7,008 nucleotides of DNA from Candidatus Bathyarchaeota archaeon. GTDB lineage: Archaea > Thermoproteota > CALKCG01 > B24 > JAGTQN01. Location of the stretch: positions 1-7,008 of the forward strand of contig JAGTQN010000090.1 of NCBI GenBank assembly GCA_018396395.1. Direction: 5' to 3'. Positions 1 to 4,707 of the stretch are shown in pieces. Position 1 is the first letter of the stretch. Each line of letters opens with the position of its first letter. A program made the position numbers and the translations under genes. Below the pieces are notes generated by a model. It was not told the origin of the DNA. It ran no database searches and was given only the letters and a program-made list of their open reading frames with translations.

Positions 1-266
1 TTGTCCTCTGGCTCGCCAAATATTACTGGGGCTCCTGCAAGGCTATCTCCATACTCGAAGACGGCGACGCCTATATCCCGCTCTACTAAGGCCCCGCCAT
101 AAACCCTTAGCCTCCTGCGGCCGATGGGTTTTAAGCCCAATCTTTCAAGCACGTCGCGGGGGATCGATGCGAAAACCGCGCCAGTATCGACGAGTAGCTC
201 AACATCATCGAACTTTGACATGTCAGTTGGATTGTATACGCGAACTTTAACGTAGATGAAGCCCAT
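1..266 (-). CDS. Retropepsin-like (clan AA) aspartic protease, 3' end cut by window edge
   Basis: The minus-strand reading begins MGFIYVKVRV and runs off the window without a stop, giving 88 visible residues. Residues 24-30 read LLVDTGA, the catalytic DTG of a single-domain aspartic protease, followed by a hydrophobic stretch and SIPRDVLERLGL. This matches the first half of retropepsin-like proteins, which act as homodimers with one DTG from each subunit. The flap and the second psi-loop (usually an I-x-G-R motif) lie mostly outside the window; GAPVIFGEPED at the edge may be its start. Two in-frame ATGs exist, at 272 and 266. I prefer 266 because family members often begin MG and the TATA-like box at 291-298 is centred about 28 bases upstream, suggesting a leaderless message. 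The same frame stays open upstream to 389, through transposase debris. The substrate is unknown and the protein is probably cytoplasmic, with no signal peptide. Confidence 0.75.
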   Translation of the reverse strand, partial: MGFIYVKVRVYNPTDMSKFDDVELLVDTGAVFASIPRDVLERLGLKPIGRRRLRVYGGALVERDIGVAVFEYGDSLAGAPVIFGEPED

Positions 267-290
267 ATTCATATCATAAGTATAAGCATG

Positions 291-298
291 TTTAAATT
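291..298 (-). promoter_or_regulatory. TATA-like box for the retropepsin gene at 1-266
   Basis: Read on the minus strand this is AATTTAAA, centred about 28 bases upstream of the ATG at 266 and about 22 upstream of the ATG at 272. Archaeal TATA boxes sit roughly 25-28 bases before transcription starts, so a leaderless transcript from 266 fits best. The position also lies inside old transposase sequence, so the match could be chance. Confidence 0.4.
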
Positions 299-329
299 CG
301 AATTTAAGCTTGCTAAGTGAACTCTGCTT

Positions 330-660
330 CAGGGCTCGAATTCTTTCACCTTCAACCGCATTGTTGTTGCGCAACGAGACTTGATGGGTTTATTCATGGA
401 GGAAAGGATCTGGCAGCGAGGCATGATAGGCCCTCCATTTTGTGTTGAAGCCGTTATGGCTTGCAGATCCTTAATGATAGGATGCGTTTTTCGTAGGATA
501 GGGCTCTCAGAAAGCTTCGATATAGGCTTAAGTTAAGTCTCTTTGTTTATTTCGTTTATTGACATGCTTGAACAGCATGAGGCTCCATGTAGCATGAGTT
601 CAGCCAATTCAAGGAACCTTAAATAGTTCTCGTGATATGCGGGAGTACAAGCTTGACCAA
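330..660 (-). pseudogene. Decayed DDE transposase remnant
   Basis: No intact ORF exists here, but separate minus-strand frames read as transposase pieces in the right order. From about 640 to 533 one frame gives NYLRFLELAELMLHGASC, which resembles the helix-turn-helix N-terminus of archaeal DDE transposases; it ends at a TAA at 533-535. Another frame then reads HPIIKDLQA, and a third gives HNGFNTKWRAYHASLP, a TAA at 390-392, then RNNNAVEGERIRALK (371 downward). The NNAVE block is the usual setting of the catalytic glutamate in IS6/IS240-like transposases (E codon at 351-353). The part between the HTH and the second half, including the first catalytic aspartate, seems lost. No terminal inverted repeats or target duplications were found. 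Frameshifts, two in-frame stops and an internal deletion mark it as dead. The family assignment is by eye and could be wrong. Confidence 0.5.
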
Positions 661-737
661 TTTAATCTTTTTTCGGCGCTTCAATAAACGGACAAGGGTC
701 GGGTCAATGGTCTTCGCATAGTTTTTCTCTTTAAAAT

Positions 738-1139
738 TTAAAATTTATAGGACTTTACGAGACTTTCTATCGTTTTCAGATATTCCTCCGTTTTCTTGAG
801 TTCCTCTTCGACGTCCTCTTGGTCTAAGGTCCCCTCATGGAAGCCTAGTATGTGCAACTTATAGGCTCTCGCGTAAAATTTGTCGTCGATTCCCAGTTCA
901 GCGAGCTTCGGTTTTTTTGGCTAGGAGTGTTCGCAGCATGTTTTTCTCTCCTTGTAGCTGGAGGGTTTGCCTATCCCGCTTGTTACGAGGAGTAGGTCTG
1001 TGGCTAGGATTACTGCTAGCCATGCTTTCTCACTGGCATCTCTAAGCAGGGGGTCCCGCTTCTCCACAAACTTTTTGTACCCATCATTAGCATAGGCTAA
1101 GGTCCTGAATGCTTCGTTAACGAGCATTCGGAACGCCAC
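738..1139 (-). pseudogene. PaREP1/HEPN-like gene with two compensating frameshifts
   Basis: The first frame starts at GTG 1139 and gives 72 residues (FRMLVNEAFRTLAYANDG, then RDASEKAWLAVILATDLL), stopping at 921. One base out, the text continues as NMLRTLLAKK. A second shift then resumes LAELGIDDKFYARAYKLH, ILGFHEGTLDQEDVEEEL and KKTEEYLKTIESLVKSYKF, with a TAA at 738-740. Joined, this makes about 133 residues, the usual PaREP1 size, with the family layout: A-rich helix pair, a GFHE block, then a glutamate-rich C-terminal helix. The first shift sits in a run of five A and behaves as one base missing. The second sits in a run of seven A and behaves as one base extra, so the original frame is restored. 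PaREP1 proteins are small helical HEPN-like archaeal proteins, often multicopy and of uncertain role. The pair of homopolymer indels could be sequencing error rather than decay. Confidence 0.7.
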
Positions 1140-1160
1140 AAGAGTCTAAACAAGCCAGCC

Positions 1161-1169
1161 ATAAAAATT
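1161..1169 (-). promoter_or_regulatory. TATA-like box for the PaREP1-like gene at 738-1139
   Basis: AATTTTTAT on the minus strand is centred 26 bases upstream of the GTG at 1139, the distance expected if transcription begins at the start codon. There is no Shine-Dalgarno in front of that GTG, and an in-frame TAG lies 9 bases upstream, so a leaderless GTG start is the simplest reading. Confidence 0.45.
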
Positions 1170-1279
1170 CTTCAAAACAAGGAAGATACATTGGAGTAGA
1201 CAAAGAATGGAATTGCTTTAGAAGTGAAGTATTTATATGAAAGGACAAACATGCCACATCTTCTCAATATGACCGATTA

Positions 1280-1400
1280 TTAGATTTCTTTAAGTAGCTT
1301 CAGGAATTCTTCCTTTGTTAAACAGAGCCTTAATGACTTTGGAGAGCAAGCCTCTCCTATCTCTTCGCCCCTATGAACTTTAACGATGGTTATCTTCCAT
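1280..1400 (-). pseudogene. Small ORF of unknown family, frameshifted right after its ATG
   Basis: The minus strand reads KITIVKVHRGEEIGEA, then SLRLCLTKEEFLKLLKEI and a TAA at 1280-1282. The composition looks like a real small protein: a short beta strand, then a charged C-terminal helix. The frame has no start codon of its own; it is preceded by TGG and a TAA. An ATG at 1398-1400 lies one base out of frame, and removing a single G after it gives MKITIVKV, a typical archaeal N-terminus. Function is not recognised. It lies downstream of the retropepsin-like gene on the same strand, about 80 bases away, and might have been a partner gene. It could also be a chance open stretch of about 40 codons. 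Confidence 0.35.
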
Positions 1401-1487
1401 TATCGTGTTTCAATTTACTTTCTGCCAAGTTGTCGGGGTGGAACACAAGATTTCCCAGCAGATGATGGAAGATATGGCTTGGCTATA

Positions 1488-1868
1488 TTATTTCGAATTC
1501 GATGGGTACCTTTCTCGGCTTCGGCCCCTCCGGTGTAATATGATGTCCCAAGAGTCTACTTCTGGTCTGCCGATGATGAGCTCTACATCTTTTCTAAGGT
1601 TTTCAGCGACCTCGAATACGGCACCGCCAGGAACTTTAACCCCTTGAAATACCACGTCCACCATGCACCTTCCTATGATTTTTAGCCTCCCCTCATTCGC
1701 TGTTCTAAGCTCGTAGGGCTCTTCTAGGGGTATGAGCGCACCAAGCTTGTCCGTAAGCCTTTTAGAGATAACGCCTTTGCTGGCACCTGTATCAACAAGG
1801 ACCTTAAGCTCAATAAACCTATCCCCATACCTTAGCTTCACATCTGCAGTAGCCTGCTCAGGCTTCAT
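1488..1868 (-). CDS. Retropepsin-like (clan AA) aspartic protease with C-terminal frameshift
   Basis: The 126-residue product carries ELKVLVDTGASKGVISKRL, with catalytic D26-T27-G28, and near the end VELIIGRPEVDSWDIIL, the second psi-loop typical of single-domain aspartic proteases. The fold is a beta-barrel half that dimerises to form the active site; the substrate is unknown. No signal peptide is seen. After residue 111 the frame yields a charged tail of odd composition (HRRGRSRERYP). One base over, the sequence instead reads TPEGPKPRKVPIEFEII and stops at TAG 1483-1485, which looks like a natural C-terminus. A single base therefore seems to be missing near 1535-1537. The catalytic domain is complete either way, so the protein may still work. 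It is the second member of this family in the window and resembles the one at 1-266 only in the motifs. ATG 1868 is the only convincing start. Confidence 0.8.
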   Translation of the reverse strand: MKPEQATADVKLRYGDRFIELKVLVDTGASKGVISKRLTDKLGALIPLEEPYELRTANEGRLKIIGRCMVDVVFQGVKVPGGAVFEVAENLRKDVELIIGRPEVDSWDIILHRRGRSRERYPSNSK

Positions 1869-1900
1869 GATATCTCTTCTCGTATATCATGTGATAGAGA

Positions 1901-1909
1901 GTATTTTAA
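1901..1909 (-). promoter_or_regulatory. TATA-like box for the retropepsin-like gene at 1488-1868
   Basis: TTAAAATAC on the minus strand is centred about 37 bases upstream of ATG 1868, which predicts a leader of roughly 10 bases. That is the only AT-rich element at a workable distance; the purine-rich AGAAGAGA just before the ATG is at best a weak ribosome site. Confidence 0.35.
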
Positions 1910-1956
1910 CTACTTTATCTAGACCAATAGCTCTTATGGGCTTAAGCAACAAGATC

Positions 1957-2205
1957 TCACTCTTCTAATTCCTTTAATGCTTTCTCGAAGAGATCCATGG
2001 CTTCCCATCCGCTGGCGTAATTAGATCCATGTTCAGGTTGAAGGCTTTGGCAAGCTTTAGTGCAGACTCATACCTTCTGACCCTGATGGCTCCTGCCGTA
2101 TGTAGGGTTCCGGTAATCTTTCTTTCCTCGATCTCCAGGGAGCATTTTAGACAAGTTTATGTTTAAGGTAGGTGGGATGTATTGATCTGTAATGAGCTGT
2201 ACCAT
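1957..2205 (-). pseudogene. Broken ORF of unknown family downstream of vapC
   Basis: An ATG at 2205 opens a frame reading MVQLITDQYIPPTLNINL. One base further, a second frame carries CSLEIEERKITGTLHTAGAI and RRYESALKLAKAFNL. The sequence then returns to the first frame as QPEHGSNYASGWEAMDLF and EKALKELEE, ending at TGA 1957-1959. The joined text is about 83 residues, mostly helical with an acidic C-terminal helix. The switch points are near 2145-2150 and 2035-2045. I do not recognise the family. The size, helical content and setting next to VapBC would suit a small toxin-antitoxin or HEPN-type component, but that is only context. It begins 17 bases after the vapC stop on the same strand, so it may once have been the third gene of that operon. 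Sequencing error at two sites is an alternative. Confidence 0.45.
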
Positions 2206-2221
2206 CAGATGGGTAGGTAGG

Positions 2222-2629
2222 CTATAGCCCAACTATGGTGCAGCCATCCAGTTTCTGGAAGTCTTCATCGAAGGTTGCTATGTTTGATATTCCGTTTGCT
2301 CGGCATACGGCTATGCTTGTGCAGTCGGTAAAGCTGAACGTTGGCTTCCTCTGCTCTTTAAATATGCTCCAAGCTAGGCTGAACAGGTGCTCATCGATTC
2401 TGAGGAGCAAAGTTGAGTTGAGGAGCGTTCCGCCTAACTCGGATGCCTTCTCCAGGTTCTTTGTCCTGATAAGCATGACCGTGACAACCTCGTCGAATAT
2501 GTAGTCTGTTATGACTGGTGTTCCATACTTACCTCTATCCAAATCCTTCACTACTTGAAGGGCTTTCTCATGGTTTTCGTCTGCTTCGTTTGAATAGGCT
2601 ACAATGACGCTTGAGTCGAGGAGGATCAT
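2222..2629 (-). CDS. vapC: VapC-type PIN-domain toxin ribonuclease
   Basis: The 135-residue protein has the full PIN-domain layout. MILLDSSVIVAY holds the first acidic residue, D5; E47 lies in YIFDEVVTVM; SFTDCTSIAV carries D102; and IATFDEDF carries D121. These acidic residues normally coordinate Mg2+ or Mn2+ for RNA cleavage in VapC toxins. The length is typical for the family and all key positions are present, so the protein should be active. The ATG overlaps the stop of the upstream antitoxin gene by four bases (ATGA), so the pair is translationally coupled and shares one promoter. The antitoxin should bind and inhibit this protein and repress the operon. The RNA target cannot be told from the sequence. 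The product is cytoplasmic and there is no sign of damage. Confidence 0.9.
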   Translation of the reverse strand: MILLDSSVIVAYSNEADENHEKALQVVKDLDRGKYGTPVITDYIFDEVVTVMLIRTKNLEKASELGGTLLNSTLLLRIDEHLFSLAWSIFKEQRKPTFSFTDCTSIAVCRANGISNIATFDEDFQKLDGCTIVGL

Positions 2630-2880
2630 GATCTTCCTCCATAGAGGATTTGGTCTATTTCAACGCTTACTTTTTCTGTGCCTTCTCCCCAATTGAAGGG
2701 CTTTATATCGAGAAGGCTCGCCTTAGGCTTCACGCTCCTCTGTCTGATCCACATCTCCATGGCCTGCGTTACAGCCTCCCCAAGCTTCATACCCTCCTCC
2801 ACAGCCTTTGCCTTGAATCGCTTGAAGACACGTTCATCAAGACCTCTAATCGTTATATTCACACTAATCACCAATTGCAT
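2626..2880 (-). CDS. vapB: VapB-like ribbon-helix-helix antitoxin
   Basis: The reading gives 84 residues. Positions 5-48 form a ribbon-helix-helix: strand ISVNITIRG, helix DERVFKRFKAKAVEEG, then MKLGEAVTQAMEMWI. This is the DNA-binding, dimerising half of VapB-type antitoxins. The C-terminal half is rich in charged and aromatic residues (IKPFNWGEGTEKVSVEID, then ILYGGRS) and is the expected toxin-wrapping segment. The gene sits directly before vapC with a 4-base overlap. The longest frame starts at ATG 2880. However, the strong TATA-like box at 2891-2902 would place transcription start near 2871, where a GTG begins VISVNITIRG; a leaderless start there, or at GTG 2862, is quite possible. Regulation is probably autorepression through RHH binding at this promoter. 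Confidence 0.85.
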   Translation of the reverse strand: MQLVISVNITIRGLDERVFKRFKAKAVEEGMKLGEAVTQAMEMWIRQRSVKPKASLLDIKPFNWGEGTEKVSVEIDQILYGGRS

Positions 2881-2890
2881 TCTTTGTTAA

Positions 2891-2902
2891 CATATATTAA
2901 AA
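2891..2902 (-). promoter_or_regulatory. TATA box of the vapBC operon
   Basis: TTTTAATATATG on the minus strand is the clearest TATA element in the window. Its centre is about 25 bases before GTG 2871 and only about 16 before ATG 2880, which argues for the shorter antitoxin start. The antitoxin dimer would be expected to bind at or near here, although no obvious palindrome was found. Confidence 0.55.
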
Positions 2903-2976
2903 GTTTTCATTGTTACCTATTACCCACAGAGAAGTACATTAAAGCCCTTTTCGGCTGTGATACTATACCATTTTGA

Positions 2977-3336
2977 AGAGCCTATGGAGATCCTAAAGGC
3001 TTCCTGGATCGAGATCAAGCGCCGGGTCCTCGTCGATGCTTCCAATCATCCCTTTCCTTACGATTCATTAAGGAAGAGGCTCGGAAAAGGCTCCTACCAC
3101 TAGATGGAAAGGAGGGCGAGACTAGGAAGGAGGGGGTAGGTAAAAAATGGGGGCGTCAAAAGGGAGCTATTGAGGAGATGAAAAGGGAAGTAGCTTTAAA
3201 AAGCACCTCCGTCCTTCAAGAATTAGTGAGCCGTAGACATATTGACTTTGGAAACTATGATGACTGCAAGGTAGCATTTAATAAAGGATATGGTTCACGA
3301 TTTCTTATTCGATTTAGAATAAATCTTCTTTGTTAG
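2977..3336 (+). other. Stretch between vapB and the PaREP1 gene: long open frame of doubtful coding status
   Basis: This region has no convincing gene. One plus-strand frame stays open for 119 codons between TGA 2974-2976 and TAG 3334-3336, but its first ATG is at 3178, giving at most 52 residues (MKREVALKSTSVLQELV, then DFGNYDDCKVAFNKGYG). The last 42 bases overlap the 3' end of the convergent PaREP1 gene. A second frame, ATG 2984 to TAG 3101-3103, encodes 39 residues beginning MEILKASWIEIKRRVLVD. Neither resembles a family I know, and neither has a ribosome site or clear promoter. They may be pieces of one degraded gene joined by a frameshift near 3075-3100, or chance openings. The stretch at 3108-3150 is purine-rich, with the motif GGAGGGGGTAGGT at 3129-3141. 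Confidence 0.25.
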
Positions 3337-3708
3337 CTCTTTAAGTCTTATTATTAGGGGCAGTCTCCTCTTAACGTATTCAGAGTCGAGCTTTGCTTCA
3401 TGGAACCCCCATACTTGGAGGTAGTTTGCTGCATCCCATCCATGTTCAACTTCCATGCCCAATTTGTCTGTGAGTTTTCCAACAGATTTTTCGAGAAGCG
3501 CGACTGTCCATCGCCCTTTCTTCTCTGCCTCCTTTACCTCTTCGAGGTTGAAGTGTTCTGCAAGGGCTTTTATGCTCTCCTCGGCAGCCTTGTAAAGCTC
3601 CTCAGAAGATTGGACTGCATCATCCTTTTCGAGGTAACCATTGGCTTCGCTTATCAAACGCTCAATGAGTTTAATCCTTTCAAGGCTACCCATGATTCCA
3701 TCATCCAC
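3295..3708 (-). CDS. PaREP1 family protein (HEPN-like)
   Basis: The 137-residue product is a standard-length PaREP1 protein. Residues 13-50 read KLIERLISEANGYLEKDD and AVQSSEELYKAAEESIKALA, the two long N-terminal helices of the family. A shorter linker follows, then DAANYLQVWGFHEAKLD around residues 93-109, matching the conserved GFHE/NFYE block, and a basic C-terminal helix ending SKSNKKS. The protein is soluble and all-helical, with no signal peptide. PaREP1 proteins are abundant, repeated archaeal paralogues related to HEPN folds; their molecular job is unsettled and a link with nucleotidyltransferase or toxin systems is only inferred. The frame begins at GTG 3708, with an ATG at 3693 as alternative. 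The TATA-like box 25 bases before 3708 favours a leaderless GTG start. The gene is intact, unlike the related broken copy at 738-1139. Confidence 0.85.
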   Translation of the reverse strand: MDDGIMGSLERIKLIERLISEANGYLEKDDAVQSSEELYKAAEESIKALAEHFNLEEVKEAEKKGRWTVALLEKSVGKLTDKLGMEVEHGWDAANYLQVWGFHEAKLDSEYVKRRLPLIIRLKELTKKIYSKSNKKS

Positions 3709-3728
3709 ATTGAATAGTCTTCTTGAAG

Positions 3729-3736
3729 GTTAAATG
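3729..3736 (-). promoter_or_regulatory. TATA-like box for the PaREP1 gene
   Basis: CATTTAAC on the minus strand, within AAAACATTTAACC, is centred 25 bases upstream of GTG 3708, the distance expected for transcription starting at the start codon. There is no Shine-Dalgarno at either candidate start. Confidence 0.4.
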
Positions 3737-3751
3737 TTTTGGACTTGCGGT

Positions 3752-4317
3752 TTAGGAGGCTATATCGTATTGGACTGTTATTCGAATGGTGACAGAGTTG
3801 AGTATTAATGTTCTGTCGCTATGATCGAATTTGGGTTCTATCCAGATAAGATTACTGCTTTTTCCCCGGGTTAAGGACTAAGCCAGCTCCCTTATATGGT
3901 TCGAATGGGAGGTCGTCCATTTTGGCGCTCCCTCAAACTTCTGCGTATCCTCCATGCTCGAAGGGGCCGTAAAAGTAAGTGTTAATAGAAAAGCTTTGTT
4001 GATGGTCATATGCACCCAACATTTGAATGATGGGCTTTTCAACGGATGTTGGAACTGTTCCATCGTTTTGTATTACCAAGCCTGCCCAGATGTGCCAGCC
4101 GTCAGATATATTTAAGCATGTCAGTTGAAGCATTTGGTTGCCGTTGATTATTTCGTCTGCTATGGAGCGGTTTTCATCGTATCCTAATGGCTTGACAACT
4201 TTGTCGGAGCCTATGCCTTGATTCCATCTTTCCATTGTCACTGTTACAGTTATAGTTAGGGTTTCTTTATAGTGGCTGTATGCCGAGGGCTATTAAGGGA
4301 ACAAATGTTAACGTCAT
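3752..4317 (-). pseudogene. Broken secreted beta-rich surface protein
   Basis: Text readable across frames suggests one extracellular protein of about 190 residues. ATG 4317 gives MTLTFVPLIALGIQP, a short hydrophobic N-terminus that stops at a TAA near 4266-4268. One base over, it continues YKETLTITVTVTMERWNQ and stays open through NISDGWHIWAGLVIQNDG, VPTSVEKPIIQML and FYGPFEHGGYAEV to a TGA at 3933-3935. Beyond that stop the same frame reads MDDLPFEPYKGAGLVLNPGK. A further shift gives NLIWIEPKFDHSDRTL and NSVTIRITVQYDIAS, then TAA 3752-3754. The alternating hydrophobic strands, N-terminal anchor and closing TVQYDIAS resemble archaeal secreted TasA/SipW-like or pilin-like beta-sandwich proteins; this is a comparison by layout only. 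Two frameshifts plus a nonsense codon make it a likely pseudogene. Its start abuts the epimerase fragment on the opposite strand. Confidence 0.55.
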
Positions 4318-4352
4318 GAGTTTTCCCGAGTATCGTCTTCTTACAATCGACC

Positions 4353-4643
4353 AGTAAAAAGGCGAAGGGCGAGTGATAAACGTGGGCAACCAGGATGAGA
4401 TGACCATCTTCGAGTTGGCCAGAAGATCAAGGAGCTGACCGAGAGCGGATCCAAGATGACCTTTCATCCGTTGCCACCTGAGATCCGAGACGAAGATGTC
4501 CCAGCATAGAAAAGGCGAAAAATATCCTCGAATGGGAACCTAGGGTAGCTTTGGATGAGGGGCTCTTCAAAAACCATAAGATGTTTCAAAAAAAGTTTAA
4601 AGGCTTTGAGCGAATGGACATGCAGAATCGAGACGCTCATTAA
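4353..4643 (+). pseudogene. C-terminal fragment of an NDP-sugar epimerase/UDP-glucuronate decarboxylase-like gene
   Basis: Three plus-strand frames together read as the C-terminal part of an extended short-chain dehydrogenase. From 4373: VINVGNQDEMTIFELA. After a one-base shift near 4422: KIKELTESGSKMTFHPLPP. After another shift near 4483-4487: DPRRRCPSIEKAKNILEWEP, then RVALDEGLFK, ending at TAA 4641-4643. The VxNVGN start, the PLPP-DPRRRCP segment and the KAK-x-x-L-x-W-x-P block are hallmarks of UDP-glucuronate decarboxylases and related NDP-sugar epimerases. SKKAKGE just upstream in yet another frame may also belong. The Rossmann domain with its NAD-binding glycines and YxxxK active site is absent, so this is a 5'-truncated, twice-frameshifted relic with no activity. 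It may mark a rearrangement that replaced the rest of a surface-sugar gene cluster. Both shifts look like single missing bases. Confidence 0.75.
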
Positions 4644-4648
4644 AAATT

Positions 4649-4681
4649 ATGCTCTTAAGTAAGTTTTATATGCGAGAGCAT
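4649..4681 (+). promoter_or_regulatory. Promoter region of the secreted protease, TATA-like box between inverted repeats
   Basis: TTTTATAT at 4664-4671 is a TATA-like element. Perfect 7-base arms flank it, ATGCTCT at 4649-4655 and AGAGCAT at 4675-4681, separated by 19 bases. Used as the TATA box it would start transcription near 4694, at the ribosome site, leaving a leader of only about 14 bases. An alternative AT-rich element at 4641-4650 would give a leader of about 37 bases. The repeat could be an operator, but this is inferred from symmetry alone. Confidence 0.45.
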
Positions 4682-4693
4682 CCCTCAATTAAA

Positions 4694-4700
4694 GGAGGAG
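4694..4700 (+). promoter_or_regulatory. Shine-Dalgarno sequence fixing the TTG start of the secreted protease
   Basis: GGAGGAG within AAAGGAGGAG ends seven bases before the TTG at 4708. It is the only strong Shine-Dalgarno in front of a gene in this window and makes the unusual TTG start convincing. The hydrophobic signal sequence begins immediately after. Confidence 0.8.
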
Positions 4701-4707
4701 ATAAAAG

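Noticed and set aside
387..536. Plus-strand frame MGLFMEERIWQRG
   Set aside because: The opposite strand gives the more convincing transposase text, including the NNAVE block.
1405..1647. Plus-strand ORF of 80 residues
   Set aside because: It lies opposite the retropepsin-like gene, and its residues show no coherent family signal.
2235..2504. Plus-strand ORF of 89 residues opposite vapC
   Set aside because: It is a shadow of the PIN-domain gene, whose catalytic residues are all present on the minus strand.
2650..2976. Plus-strand ORFs of 108 and 70 residues opposite vapB
   Set aside because: They are shadows of vapB, which has clear RHH text and a 4-base overlap with vapC.
3250..3270. C-box-like ATGATGA suggesting a C/D guide RNA
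   Set aside because: No CTGA D-box or terminal stem follows at a suitable distance.
3400..3717. Plus-strand ORF of 105 residues opposite the PaREP1 gene
   Set aside because: It is cysteine- and phenylalanine-rich antisense of PaREP1 with no start signal.
4267..4467. Minus-strand ORF of 66 residues starting MKGHLGSALG
   Set aside because: Its first two-thirds are antisense to the epimerase relic; only the last part (MTLTFVPLIALG) is used, as the start of the secreted-protein pseudogene.
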